64,000 bases of DNA from Acanthaster planci (Eukaryota; Echinodermata; Asteroidea; Valvatida; Acanthasteridae), in contig NW_019091386.1 of NCBI RefSeq assembly GCF_001949145.1, forward strand, positions 397,435 through 461,434, written 5' to 3'. Made by a program: the position numbers and the translations under genes. Of the stretch, positions 1 to 11,999 are shown piece after piece. Within the stretch, counting starts at the first letter, position 1. Each line of letters begins with the position of its first letter. Below the pieces are notes generated by a model. The model had not been told where the DNA came from and ran no database searches. It saw only the letters and a program-made list of their open reading frames with translations.

Positions 1-1
1 G

Positions 2-715
2 AACTCCCGTCCCCGCAGCAACAGCGACCAGTCCCTGGGGGACATCTGGAGCAGCAGCCGGCGGTCCATCTGCAGCAGCAACGGCCGCTCCTCCCTGTCC
101 CTGTCGTCCGGAGATGCCTCAACCGTCGCCTCCACGGAGAAGCTCTGTAGGAGGCGGAAGCTGTCTCCGCGGAGGGTCGTCAACAGACCGGTCACGCCGT
201 TTCCGGCCGAGGAAATTCCGCACGCCCCAGTCGGGGAGGCCCAAGTCGAACGCCGGGTCCCAGCTCCCTCCCCACCCAGGACCAATCCAAGCAAACCGCA
301 CCCGTCATACCACGCTCCTGGGAGGACCAGATTCAGCCTGTCACAGAAACACCAGCCGATAGACGAGGACCCGTGCCCGGGGAAGATCGCCACAAGTCGG
401 CCGGTCCGCAGAAATACCGGGGACAGCACGGAGCGTACACCTCACCCGCCCTCGCAACAGCACAAGGAGGTCGACGCGACCAAGGCGAGCGAGCGAAGAC
501 GGAGGAAGAGCATGCCGGAAATCTACCAGAGGCCGAAGGGCGAGGCACGCAAGACAGACGCCGGTAGCAAAAAGACGGAGGCACAAGTCCTCGGGGAAAT
601 AATGGACAGCGTGACGAGGGAGAGGATTGTCAGTTGGCTGAGCGAGATTGCATACGCTAAGGAAGAGGATCAAGGCATCTTACAAGACGCACTCAGTTGC
701 ATCGATGAAGAGTGA
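2..715 (+). CDS. Partial CDS: C-terminal 237 residues of a Ser/Arg/Pro-rich protein
   Basis: The frame is open from base 2 to the TGA at 713-715 with no in-frame stop, so this is the 3' coding end of a gene that begins left of the window. There is no need to start at an internal Met such as the one at 512. The first 170 residues are low-complexity and basic, rich in Ser, Arg, Pro and Lys (SSSRR, SLSLSSGD, RRRKS), and look disordered. The last 45 residues are different: acidic and probably helical (LGEIMDSVTRERIVSWLSEI, then YAKEEDQG), ending DEE. The block is clearly more GC-rich than the DNA after the stop, as expected for coding sequence. I do not recognise the family. A regulatory or cytoskeleton-associated tail would fit, but that is a guess. 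Confidence 0.7.
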   Translation, partial: NSRPRSNSDQSLGDIWSSSRRSICSSNGRSSLSLSSGDASTVASTEKLCRRRKLSPRRVVNRPVTPFPAEEIPHAPVGEAQVERRVPAPSPPRTNPSKPHPSYHAPGRTRFSLSQKHQPIDEDPCPGKIATSRPVRRNTGDSTERTPHPPSQQHKEVDATKASERRRRKSMPEIYQRPKGEARKTDAGSKKTEAQVLGEIMDSVTRERIVSWLSEIAYAKEEDQGILQDALSCIDEE

Positions 716-2066
716 CAGTCTCCTCTTGCCCACAACGTAAAGTCTGCTATTTATGAACCCAATGACTGAGGTTGGACACACGTGATGATGTCCTTGTGTC
801 ATCTGTGCAGAAAAGCAAGTCGATTTTTCGTCCATTTAATTTAGAATTTTCTAGAGTGAAATGATCTAGTCTGTGGGCTTCTTTTGAAACAAAAAAAAGC
901 AAGAAATTACAATTCCCGCATATAATTCAAGATATGGGGCAGAGACCCCCCCCCCCGCCGCCTTTGTGTTGGTCATTGTTTGATCGGAATCTCAATAGTC
1001 TAGAGTGTGTATAGGGACTGGACATGTGGGGGGGGTACCCATCGGCCCCATATCGTGCACGGTATCGATTCCCGTCGTGTAAAAGAGCTTTGACAAAAAG
1101 TCCAAAACCACAGTGCGCCTGTCCAGCTATGTCGTTTCATTTCCTTTGCACGTCACCGTCCATGACAAATGCTACTCTATAGTGTAATTCGACCACCAGA
1201 ATTAGAAGCCATTACTTCTGTGGCACGACGCTCGTGGACAGGTGGTACGCGCGCGTTACATGCCTTTTCGACCAATAGGGTGTCGTGGGTGTCGTGACGC
1301 GCGCGTCAAGCTAAAGAATGTGCGTGTGAGTGCGGTGCCACCGCAGTTATGGCGTCTAATCGGATTAGTCTATATAGTGAAATCTATTTCTAACATGTCG
1401 AATATAAAGGCGTTTGTTATTTGGAGCAAAGAAGCTTCCTTTTAGAAATTTGTTCGCCATGGGCGATGCTTGTTTCAAGTTCAGAAATTCCCAACGAAAA
1501 TATTGATTCTTGCGTGGTTGCATTCATTTTACTCGCTATGATTATGTGTAAGCTTCCAGATTGTGACCTTTTGGTATCCCTGTTCAGCTACGTGACCAGA
1601 CAGGCACAATTTTCCAGTGTAAATATTTTCGCGTGTGAATTGCTCAACCCGGAGAATCCGCCAGCTGCGGAATTTGATGTTTGGACTAGCTTTCCGTTTA
1701 GTCTTGATACAAGGCTTGTGTTTGTCGTTATGTAACGGTACCTGACCTGGATTGTGTGAGACCAGCCAGAAGCTAGACTTGAATGAAGACTATGCTCATG
1801 AGACGTGTTAAGCAGTCGTTTCCATAATGCAGGGAGACTGAAACCTGTCTTAATCCTCCGTGACTATAACACATTCCAGTGTGATTTATTTATTTATTTG
1901 TGTGTGAATTATGTGACAAAACATCTTTCAACTTTTGCCCTCGCTGAAACTTTTGAATGTGGTCAATGGCCTGTGCGATTCGACGGCTGTTTCATTTGTG
2001 TCAGTGCAATCCACTCTTGTTAGTGTAAAAAGAGATTCTTCAAATGTACATGGTGGGTAAAATAAA
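716..2066 (+). other. Probable 3' UTR of the left-edge gene
   Basis: This is AT-rich non-coding sequence directly after the stop at 715. The first good AATAAA signal is at 2061-2066, which would give a 3' UTR of about 1.35 kb. It contains a C-run (about 950-962) and a G-run near 1029. Short ORFs here (1242-1445, 1421-1735) show no protein-like composition. That this region is transcribed is inference only. Confidence 0.35.
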
Positions 2067-4728
2067 AGGGTGTTTCAAAAATTTCGTTTGTCATTAATGG
2101 CATTCCAAGAAATTTACACAGGATAGCACTCTTGCTGTTTTTATTTGTAATTACCACAAAAAAATATGATTACATTTCCGTCCAACTAACCCTGTGATTA
2201 CATATCAGAACCTCAAGCGAGACGAGTAAACGTCAAGAAAAATAAAAACAATAGGAAAAACGTTTCACTGGGGAATCATTATGGATGCACCAGTGGGCAG
2301 TTTTTTTGTCTTTTTTTCCGCGGCCTAAAGTTCATTGTTACCTTTCGTGCCAACTTTTAGTTTTTCTGTTCAACTGTTTGTATCAAACGTGTGGAAATAT
2401 TGAAACTTTTATTCACAGATGTGAAATGGTGCCAAATTTTAATGTTATTGTTCGGTGAGCAAGTGTGCCTTTCTTAACCGCAATTGATCCAGGGCGCGGA
2501 AAAGCTTCCAAACAACAAGGGGGTCTGTTTGTTACTTGGATACCGCAAATCTTTCCTCGAATTCTTGTCAGTATTGTTCCATGAATAAAGAGTAAGATTT
2601 TTGAGTGTTTGTGTGTGTTTAAACTGTTTGATGGAAAAAGAATGATCACAATTAAACGAGGTTACAAATGTGGCTTTTGAGGTCGATGTAATAATACAAC
2701 CACCGACAATATGTGTCGGTAGAAATACACGCTGGTCCAGGCTTTCCTTTTTTCATTTGTTTATTAAAACCTTGCTGTTTGTTGTCTGAGATTGAGAATG
2801 AACTTCTGCCTTTATTGTATAGCGCCCACAAAACCCATTCTGAAATACTGTGGCCTTATTACTCGCCATGTTTGACGCGACATGCACATGCATGCTGGAC
2901 GTCGGGTTGAACTCACGCCCCCACAGTGGGGAAATGTAGGCCCTAGTTCATTCGGTGAGTTCTTGGTAAGGAGTGACTTCACTTTGACGTTGTTTGCGGC
3001 CAGAAGGGTTGGGTGAAAGGATGGTGTCGATGTAAACAGGAGTATTAATGGTGCGCGTGGGGGTGGTCTATCCTTTTACAACAGTGGATGTGAGGCTGGA
3101 GGGGACGAGGAGCGAACGTGCCGCCTGTCACGGGGGCCAGCCAGCGAGAACTGTTTGGTACCGAGAAAATGAAGCTACAAGGTCGCCGTGAAAATAAACA
3201 AAACGGCAAACTTGCCGAAAAGTGCGCGTGCGCTTGCAACAAAAACGGTGTGTTCAGTTTTCCAAGCAACGGCAGTGCATGACTGGAGTACGGTTATTCA
3301 CATTTCCTGAATACAAATTGTAGGAACTAGCACTGATCTCGTTCTTTTCTGTCCGTGCGTTTTAAAGGTGGACAGCGCCACCTATGCACATACCCGAAAC
3401 CAATTTAGGATTTTAGTGTTTAAGTCAACAGTCGGTTAGTCGATATCCCGCTCCATCATAAATCAAAAGCCTTCCTGAAGTCTTACTTCCGACGAAGGAC
3501 TTGAGATGCTGAAGAGAAATATTCTTACAGTAACGTTTCACGGCACCTAGCTATCTATGTGTCCATACAGAGCGTTGTCTTATGGGGCTTTACTTCTAAT
3601 GCTTTAGTACGAAGTGACGTATCTGGCGTGGGCGGAGTCCCGCTCCCGGGGGACACATACTGCCACATATTCAGCGATGCACATAAGGGCCAAAAAAGAC
3701 CCACTCACTGTTACTGAAAGGAATATTCATATTCCCCTCGGGGCTAAAACCAGCATACCACAAAGGAACGCTCTTTCCTTCGCCAAGCGCTCAAACGGAC
3801 GATCGCAATAATTATCCATTTCCCTCAATCCGCGTTTCAATCCAAGTCCCTTTCCCCCGGCTCCGGAAAGACGGTTGAACAACCGCCGATACTGAGACCC
3901 GCGGCGAGCTGACAGTCAGACCCGCAGAGAGTTTTGTAACATCACGTCTAGACGACACAGCCCCCGGGGGCCGAGTTCAATAGCTTCTCCACAACAAGAA
4001 CTCAAAGGACGATTATGAAAGTCCTACGACTGGAACTCATCAATCACAACAGTGCCATTTTTTCTTCAGTGTATTGCATGCTTCATAAACTCAGTTGTGA
4101 AAGCTTAATTGTGCCCGTGTTTACTGTTAAACTTTGTGGCATAGGTTTGGGCTCACTTACGTCTGCTACATCAAAATCCCGTACTCAGCCCGACCCTAAA
4201 CAACAGATCACAATTTTCAGCCGACGAAAATATCTTAATTAAAAAAGAAAACCAGCACAATCGCATAATTGTATTTAAATGTCATTGTGCGTGACATTGC
4301 TTTTTCACAATGCACTGTGCTGTAGGAACGACAGTCTATTAATATTCTTACCTACAGTCTGACGTCTTTTTCCTCAAAAAACCTGCACACAACCTGCCAA
4401 CAGGTTCATATCGTGAAACTGTGTTTTTTTTAGAAGGCACTGCATTAATTAGATCATAGATCCAATCTACCCCTGCCTATTATAAATCACCGAACACCTT
4501 CCCTTCAGAAAATGTCGCGTATAGAGGGCGCTCTACCAACCTTCCAACAAATCGCAGTTCACAAAGAAGTTTGGTGACGCTGCTATAAAAGCGGTTTCGT
4601 GAAGCTTTCAAGAACCCAGCGAAAAAGCGGCATAAAATAGCAGATCTCCGTTTGTATAGGCCGTGCTTGTGGTCCATTCATTGAGATTCATGTTCAGCAC
4701 CGTCGTTGAAGGGAGTGTGGGCTCATTT
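2067..4728. other. Intergenic, no gene seen
   Basis: This is AT-rich sequence with only short random ORFs on both strands. I see no coding-like stretch, RNA gene or clear repeat. The nearest gene is the minus-strand receptor ending at 4729, so the right end may hold its 3' UTR. Confidence 0.6.
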
Positions 4729-5943
4729 TCAAAGTTGTTGAATAGAGCCATGTGGTGACGTCACTGTTGCGAGGTGTTGCTCCAGTCCTCCTAACTCAAA
4801 CGTTTTGGATTTTTTGCAGCAGCAGGGTCGTGGTCTCGCCTTCCAGCCTGTCTTGCAGGGAAGCTTCTTCCGGAGCGCCTTCTTGAGCTCCTCGTAATGA
4901 AAGGCGTAGACAATGGGGTTGAGGCACATGTTGCATAGGGCGAAGACGACGGACATGTTGTGATACAGCCCGTTAAACTCCACCGAGACGCCGAGGTTGA
5001 AGAGAAGATAGATGGTCTCGTTTGGACCCCAGCAAACGATGTACGAAGCGGAGACTATGAGGAGCGTGCGCAGCACGCTTTTGGAAGCAAGGAGGCTGAA
5101 ATGTTTCCTACTGGGCGGCAGAACGGCTGAGCGAAAGGTAGACTGTCGTCTTCCACTTGTAGATCTGCCTTCCGCACCAGAGATGACTTTTGAGTCGTTG
5201 TTGTTGCTGCTGATGCTGTTGTTGGTCGTGGTTTGCGCGTGCCCAGTGCGGGGCAGTGATACACTAGACGAGCGCCAGTCACGACGCAGCTTCATTATGA
5301 TCGTGGTGTAGACGTACATCATGATTGTGACGGGAAGCATGTAGTGATCGATGAAGAAGATCACTCCCAAGATTTGCTGGAGGGTGACCGACGGCCATGA
5401 CGGGTCGCAGTTCCCCTCCGCGTCGACCGTCTGCACCAGGGCCCACGCCAGCTCGTGCAGCGGGCCCACGCACCACGGCAACACAGCCAGCGCCTTGGCG
5501 CGCCGCATGGTGAATCTGGTGCGGTACTTGATCGGGTGCTTGATGGCGAAGTAGCGCTCCATGGTGAGGAGGACCAGGTTGACTGTGGAGCTCACCGAGA
5601 AGCCCCAGAGCGGCCAGTCGGACAGCCAGAGCTTGCAGAGCACGCTGGCTGCCACGGCCGACTCGGGCAGCGATGGCTTGGGCAGAAGATAAAGACACAC
5701 AAAAAATACGCTACTGGTCAAGTCTATAATAGCCTGGTTGCAGATCAATACGTTTGTAACAGAACGAAGAGACGGGACCCTGTACACCAGGTAAATGACG
5801 AGAGAGTTACCAACAATCCCGAGCAGACCGATGATAGTGTAAATGATCTTTAGAACTACGTCGCCAAAAGAGGTTGGTTCGTCCGTCACAGTGACATTTC
5901 CGTTGGTCGCCAGGGAGTCCATGTCGTCTTCTAAGGATTTCAA
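4729..5943 (-). CDS. Rhodopsin-family (class A) GPCR, peptide-receptor-like, single exon
   Basis: A complete 404-aa seven-transmembrane receptor in one exon. The N-terminus is short with an N-V-T glycosylation site. TM1 carries G-N-S (N1.50). TM3 ends ERYFAIKHP, the E-R-Y switch. ECL2 has GNCDPSW, giving the Cys partner for the CKLW at the start of TM3. TM6 contains CWGP and TM7 contains NPIVY. ICL3 is long and low-complexity (Ser/Asn/Thr-rich). The tail has a Cys-rich patch (PCCCKK) that could be palmitoylated. The TM2 phrase NQAIIDLTSS and the TM3 phrase LWGFSVSSTVNLVLLT recall the large invertebrate-deuterostome orphan set usually labelled galanin- or allatostatin-receptor-like. The Cys-to-Arg3.50 distance is 27 rather than the usual 25. 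The ligand cannot be told. It has no close relation to the cluster at 33-62 kb. Confidence 0.93.
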   Translation of the reverse strand: MKSLEDDMDSLATNGNVTVTDEPTSFGDVVLKIIYTIIGLLGIVGNSLVIYLVYRVPSLRSVTNVLICNQAIIDLTSSVFFVCLYLLPKPSLPESAVAASVLCKLWLSDWPLWGFSVSSTVNLVLLTMERYFAIKHPIKYRTRFTMRRAKALAVLPWCVGPLHELAWALVQTVDAEGNCDPSWPSVTLQQILGVIFFIDHYMLPVTIMMYVYTTIIMKLRRDWRSSSVSLPRTGHAQTTTNNSISSNNNDSKVISGAEGRSTSGRRQSTFRSAVLPPSRKHFSLLASKSVLRTLLIVSASYIVCWGPNETIYLLFNLGVSVEFNGLYHNMSVVFALCNMCLNPIVYAFHYEELKKALRKKLPCKTGWKARPRPCCCKKSKTFELGGLEQHLATVTSPHGSIQQL

Positions 5944-6970
5944 TTCGAGACGCCCTCTGCAGGCAAGTCAACTCGTCTTCCTATGATGGTCTTTGTCTTT
6001 TTAATCTGAAAATAAAAACAAGTCTTCACTTTGGACACACTATGAACAAAAATGTTTCAGCGCAGTACCGATTTTGCAAACTATAGAGGGCACAAAAGGC
6101 TCCAACAAGCAAATATGCAATAAAATCAAACATGCAACAAACCGAACGCTCAACAAAATCAACAACATAACCAGCTGAACAAAGCTGCTGGCAACCAACA
6201 ACAAACAATAGTTGTTACATTACATGCTAATTACCTGCTTTCGTAGACCGGCAACTTTTGCCGTGGTGATGAAGGTTGAACGACACAGAAAAACGAACAA
6301 CCCAAGATTTCTTCCTCATAGCTGTGACAAGAGACCAAAAGAGAGAAAAATTCCTTGAGTTTTTTTTATCGAAAATAGGATAAACATCACCTCTGCCACT
6401 TCCAGCAACTAATAATACTTACGGGTCTCTTTTCTGTTCTATTTTTCCCAATTTTGCACACAAACGGACAAAATTCCTACCAGCCAAAACCTGAGGAATT
6501 TGATTGTTACGTAATGCTTTCTGACGTGGGGAGGAGCTTAGCTTTTAATGGTGTCATTAAACAGGCAGAATGGGAAGATTTTAAAAAAATCACCTTCAAT
6601 TGTATTCAGCGATTCCAAATTCCTCGATAAAATTAAGTCGGAATTATTCTTCAGTGCTAAGTGCTGACAACGCTAGGAGAACAATTGGTGCGTGTCGGTG
6701 TGATTTACGACCCTGAATTACTTCCTGGTCAGTACTCTTTTCTACCACCGTCGCGCATTTGATCCAAGCCCGTATGAGTTTGAAGAGCGGTACGGATGTG
6801 CGCATGTTTTGACTGTCACATCAGTTTCAAAAGTACTCGGCTCCACTCTTCCCGCGAAATGGTGTTTTCTTAAGTATACGCGGTGCCCCAAAATCTGGCG
6901 TTCCTTTTTAACCTCTTCAGAGAAGAAGTGAGGAAATTTTCGTGGCTTTGCAGAAATTCGATGTCCTGTC
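5944..6970. other. Upstream region of the 4.7-kb receptor, no gene seen
   Basis: AT-rich non-coding DNA upstream of the minus-strand receptor. It probably holds that gene's promoter and 5' UTR, but I see no confident core promoter motif. There is no coding-like ORF. Confidence 0.5.
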
Positions 6971-6977
6971 TATACTG

Positions 6978-7357
6978 TCCCCTCAGCTACAACCTTTATC
7001 CCCTCAGCTACAACCTTTATCCCCTCAGCTACAACCTTTATCCCCTCAGCTACAACCTTTATCCCCTCAGCTACAACCTTTATCCCCTCAGCTACAACCT
7101 TTATCCCCTCAGCNNNNNNNNNNNNNNNNNNNNNNNNNNNNNNNNNNNNNNNNNNNNNNNNNNNNNNNNNNNNCCCTCAGCTACAACCTTTATCCCCTCA
7201 GCTACAACCTTTATCCCCTCAGCTACAACCTTTATCCCCTCAGCTACAACCTTTATCCCCTCAGCTACAACCTTTATCCCCTCAGCTACAACCTTTATCC
7301 CCTCAGCTACAACCTTTATCCCCTCAGCTACAACCTTATCCCCTCAGCTACAACCTT
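6978..7357. repeat. 21-bp tandem array (CCCCTCAGCTACAACCTTTAT unit)
   Basis: Near-perfect head-to-tail copies of a 21-base unit, roughly CCCTCAGCTACAACCTTTAT plus one base, run from 6978 to 7357. A 60-N gap interrupts the array. About fourteen copies are visible and all but the last are almost identical; the second-to-last has lost one T. Because 21 is a multiple of three, every frame stays open and gives a fake heptapeptide repeat. Right after the array, a 14-base string CGATATATACAGAG occurs twice (about 7358-7391). Confidence 0.95.
7114..7173. other. Assembly gap (60 N)
   Basis: Sixty consecutive N inside the 21-bp array. The surrounding sequence is in the same repeat on both sides, so the gap is almost certainly a collapsed or unspanned part of the array and its true length is unknown. 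Confidence 0.97.
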
Positions 7358-10276
7358 CGATATATACAGAGATATTCGATATATACAGAGGCGCCTCCGT
7401 TTGTGCAAAGCAAGGTCACGTCTTCTCTCCGTCGAGATTTTCGACGGATCTGAGAAGAAGTTTAAAATGGTTTGTTGGTGGTTGGAAGATACACACGTAT
7501 TCGTAATGAAAACAGTGTATCAGTTTGGGAAACGTCTTTTTAAACACTACAACTTGCAAGGTAGCACCTCGACATTACAGGCAAGCGGGACACATCCAAC
7601 TCACCTCCTACCCTCAGAACCACCTGAAAATTTCAGAGTCGCTGCAAATTTGTTGCTGGCAGATTGCCTGACATGCAGTAAAGGACTCGCTGGTCTTGGT
7701 GCGATAGCCCGGGCCCTGTTTACGTCACAGTATACCAAGGCTCTAATGACGCTTTGTTACTCTCTGAATGGTCGCGGATCCTTCCGAAAACACGGTTCAA
7801 CTGCGGAAAGTTTAAACTTGCTAAGTCTTCGGCGAGCCTTGCGTGCTCATGCACACCGGCCCTCTAAGTCAGCAGTATTTTTGTTTGTTACTCATTTTTT
7901 TCTCGACATTGTATGGATCACAAAAGAAAGTGTTTCCAGATGGTCAGCCAATTGGGTTATCTCATGTAGAAGGCTGTCATGCACTCCCCACACCCTCAGT
8001 TCTCTTGGTCGGTCCAAAGGTCGGCGGATTCTTAATCAATCAGCAGATATAAACGTTTATTTAGGGAACAGAAGCGAACTTGTGCGATAAAAGCCAACAG
8101 CAATATTCCGTTGCCAAAGAACGGTATACGCGTTCTCCTTAATCACTAAAGCCAACAACCAGTAACCCATATGCTGCGACATTGTAACCATCGGCAGCCC
8201 TCAGCCATACAAACTGGTGCTCCCAAACGCGTTGCAGTAGTGGAAAATAACAGATCTCTAACATTAAGACGTATCCACGTGTGTTTTACCATGGCAGTGA
8301 GGCTGGGCAAAATCCATGAAGCCCAAATTGAAAGGCGCTCATGTTAACAACCATGACGTCACTAAGTTTTAGGTCTAGTGCAGAACTTTTTCAACAACTT
8401 TATTTTTATTAGATGACGGCCACTCTTCCGACACTGTCGATTTAGAGGCTGCTTTTCCGTTATTTCTGGCATCTTTATTAAGTTAAGAATCTTAAATTGA
8501 TCTATTTTAAGGTAACCTAACGGACTCATGCTGAACCAGATTTTCTTTCATGTACCTCTCCTTGGTCAGGACTTTGTAAAATTTGAAGTACACTATTTAA
8601 ACAAATTAATGGACATGAAAATACAAAAGGATAATATCCCCCAAAGCTCGGCTGTTTGACAAAAAAATGAGTTGTCTGCCATCGGATTGACTGGTGGTCA
8701 TGGAATGTTGTGGGTAAGTAACGGCATCAAAAAACTCATTTGAACCAAGTCGCCTCGAAGTCGAACGAGCTACTAAATGCAGGTAACTACGGACTAGCGG
8801 CGCTGAATCACCATGATTAATCTAAGACCGAAGGACGTCGTCATGCCACATTTTGACAGTAGGCATGGATCTATAGTCACTGTGCACGCGCGTAACTGAA
8901 TTTATGCAGATCTCAATTATTCATTGTCAGTCCATAGCAAATGTTCATTGCTATTTTGATCATGAATAAACGGCAGAATGTTGACTATTCATCAATACTG
9001 ACAGTTGACATATAGGCTTGAACCAACACACGACACATACCGGCAATCAGACGGGGCTTGACTAGACATAAACATTGGCCAATATAGGTACTCGGTTGTT
9101 TCTTGTATAATGTTTTAAATTGACTGATTTGGTTTTCAAGGAAATGTCAATGAGACACCTTCAACTCAAGCTCAAGCCAAATAAAGCTGATTTATGGACT
9201 TATTATTCCGACACTTGGCTTGCTTTTTTATTTATGGTTCGTTTCATGTGGTGCACCTCGTCAAAGAAAAAGCCTTCAAAGGGGACTTGATGTGTAACGT
9301 ATAGTTGTTAACTTAAATGAAAAAAACATCCTGATGCCTGCTTTTGTTTACTCTCAATGAAAAGGGTCCCTTTAAATTTTTTTTTTACTTTTTCTGACAA
9401 AAGAGGGCGTCGTTGCTGCGACGTCACAACAGGGAAGTTATATTTCTCTTTGGGGCTTTTTATATTATGAAACCGAACTATGATCACTGAAAATATTTGT
9501 GAGAAAATTGGCTACTGTCATGACTGAACCAATCAGAAAAATAAACACAATTTACGACAGAGACATTTGGGCAAAATTTAGTGCAGAATTGATAGCTGTA
9601 ACACCGAAGTATTTGCCCTCGGACGGCATCACAGGTTTGCTCAAATGTTTCAATTTCCATTCATGATAATGACAAAGGTACTAAAATATCCATACCATGA
9701 AACAACAGAAAGCGGAAAAAGGTTCAGTGGCACACAAAAGGAGCAATGCACCTTAACTGTTTAAAAAAATTTTTTTGCATTGTATGGTTTCTTTAAACTG
9801 TTGTGTGCCCTTTTATTTCATATAGATACACGTACGGTTGGGAACACCTTTTGTCGGGTCACTGATGTCGAATGCGTGCACAGTGGTCTATACTGCTAAC
9901 ACGTTTTACTTTAAACAGAATAGGATCCCGCGCTCCACTCAGGTATAATTTGGCACGACCAAGGCAAACATTGATAATTAGGGTTCGTGATCAGTTTGTA
10001 GAAAGTGAAATGGGACGTATATGGCGCCATCTAGGAATCTAGGCGGATCCGCGGCCATTCGGTCAACCTGATTTCCGGGAGGATAAGAAATAAGCATGCC
10101 AAATTGTTGTTTCACGCGCGTGTCAAGTCAGTGTCGAGTCACAACATGGCAAGCATTATTTATACTTTGACCAGTTGTCACTTGCATACATGCTTCGTAT
10201 TGTAAAGGCCAAATCTATCTGTGTTAACACAGAAATTGTATTATTCCGTTTGTCCTTATTTATGGAAAAGACTTAA
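7358..10276. other. Intergenic, no gene seen
   Basis: About 2.9 kb without a convincing coding region. The long forward ORF that leaves the array and runs to 8090 has no protein-like composition once past the repeat, so I treat it as chance. AT-rich, with A and T runs near 9370-9390 and 9763-9777. Confidence 0.55.
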
Positions 10277-10449
10277 ACAGCCGTTTCAAAATAGCGCGCC
10301 ACCAAGAGTTTGCAACGCGTTGGCCAATCACAATGCGAGAAATTTGTCGACCCAATGCGCGTTTGGAAAGGGTCGACAAATTCCGCGCGTTATGATTGGC
10401 CAACGTGTTGCAAACTCTTGGTGGCGCACTATTGTGAATCGCCCGTATT
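10277..10449. mobile_element. Hairpin MITE-like element, copy 1
   Basis: An almost complete inverted repeat centred near 10362. The left arm (GCGCCACCAAGAGTTTGCAA, then CGCGTTGGCCAATCA) is matched by TGATTGGCCAACG and TTGCAAACTCTTGGTGGCGC on the right. The inner arms AATTTGTCGACCC and GGGTCGACAAATT also pair. The outer end on the right reads, in reverse, ACGGGCGATTCACAATAGTG, which is the family terminus. It has no coding capacity. Two relatives lie at 18983 and 20023. Confidence 0.85.
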
Positions 10450-11990
10450 TGGCAACCGTTATTTGTATACATCCAGCTGCTCGGTTTTTTTTTTTTAATT
10501 TGCCCCACCCGAAAATTATGCTGCACTAGGCCTAAATCCTAAAATGATTTACCAAAACACGAACTGGAAACACGAATTCCAGTGTAATTTGTATCACCAA
10601 ATCAAATATTTAAAGTATTCTCTGGGACGGTGCCTTGATAGACACTACCTTTGCGTGGTATTCACCATTCACAACTTTTTACTTTTAAAATGTTGATTTT
10701 TGTATATTTTTTACGATGCATAGAAATAAATGAAAGAACTTACCAATGAAAAGAAACTAACCATCAGAAAACGAGTAACATTCCCAGGTGGCGAACAATT
10801 AACCCCAAATCTCCGAGTTGTCTCTTCTTGTCATGCACCGCGCGGAGTCTCCATGCAGAAATCATCCGCGTCCATCACAAGTGCTGTCCATCTTCTGAGC
10901 CACGCATCTTACTTTGGACTGCCTTTGCACTTATCCACGAATGCCAAAACGATTCCTGGGAAGTCAGACTGACTGGCCAAATACGTAGCGGGTATCATTC
11001 CTCGAGTGAACGTCAATCCCGTCGGGAGATCGGGTTAAGTGCTCCGAGTTCGACGGTATTTGTTTTTCCAAAGAGACTGCACGTGCTGCGTGGAGGCATC
11101 TGGTTTGGGCTATTACTTTTATTTATTCGGCGCGTACGGGTCAAATCACTGGGGGAAAATATCGATCACTCATAACATTGTTATCTGTAAAAGACATGAT
11201 ACGGCAGAGATAAATATTGCATTGAACTTTTCGAGGGACGAGTGAGGGCGCTATGGCATCGCCACATTCGTCAATGTCATTTCGAGGGCACTAAATAATG
11301 AAGTTGCATTACTATACTGTGACGATTTTAGCTTGGTTTTTGGTCTTACTGGAGTATAAAACCTCACACGTCTGATCATAAACAATACCTGTTATTCGTT
11401 TTTTAAAAATACCATTAATGAAAATAAGCTTGTGTTTGGTGAATATCAAAACAATACAAATAGACCTACTACTTGTTTCCACATTTTAAACTTGCAGTTT
11501 TCTTGTTTTTCGCGTGAAAGCGTAGCCCTGATCAAGGCATTTGTCATTAGCCACACCGCGTTAAGTGAGCTATGGTAGCTAACACAGCCTCCGTTGTGTA
11601 CAACTGGTACATGCGCGTTTGCAGTGGAAAAACTAACACGAACACTGGCGGTCTCCGGCACGCAGTCAGCATGACAATGCAAATCAGCTGTTGTCCGGGT
11701 CCAGTTGATTTGCATATCAAGCAGGCCATTTGAGGTGTCTACTGCACATAGAAAGCGTAGCAACGCCGGGTAATGGCGATATATGTCGGTTAAATAATAA
11801 ATAACAGTTAAAAAAAATTCTCGAAAAACATGTACAATTCTATATTATTTTGTTTTGTGTATACCCTGAATTATAGCCATGGGTTTGGGTATTGATTTTG
11901 TTTCTAATTTCATTTAATATTTCCGTAAATAAATGTTTAATTCAAAATGGCTGCAGGCAATTCGAATAAAAGTAAGATTTCCTGAACATA
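10450..11990. other. Intergenic, no gene seen
   Basis: AT-rich non-coding sequence. The overlapping ORFs at 10730-11245 (+) and 11446-11763 (-) are short, lack splice context that would support them, and do not resemble a domain I know. A remnant of an old element is possible but not supported. Confidence 0.5.
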
Positions 11991-11999
11991 ACAATGTAA

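Noticed and set aside
5012-5853. Forward and minus alternative-frame ORFs within the 404-aa receptor
   Set aside because: They overlap a receptor with all class A motifs; shadows of its GC-rich coding strand.
6883-8090. Long forward ORFs with PLSYNLY or SPQLQPL repeats
   Set aside because: They arise only because the 21-bp repeat has a length divisible by three; all frames stay open and the parts outside the array have no protein-like content.
11446-11763. Minus-strand 105-aa ORF
   Set aside because: No recognisable domain, no splice or promoter context; consistent with chance in AT-rich DNA.
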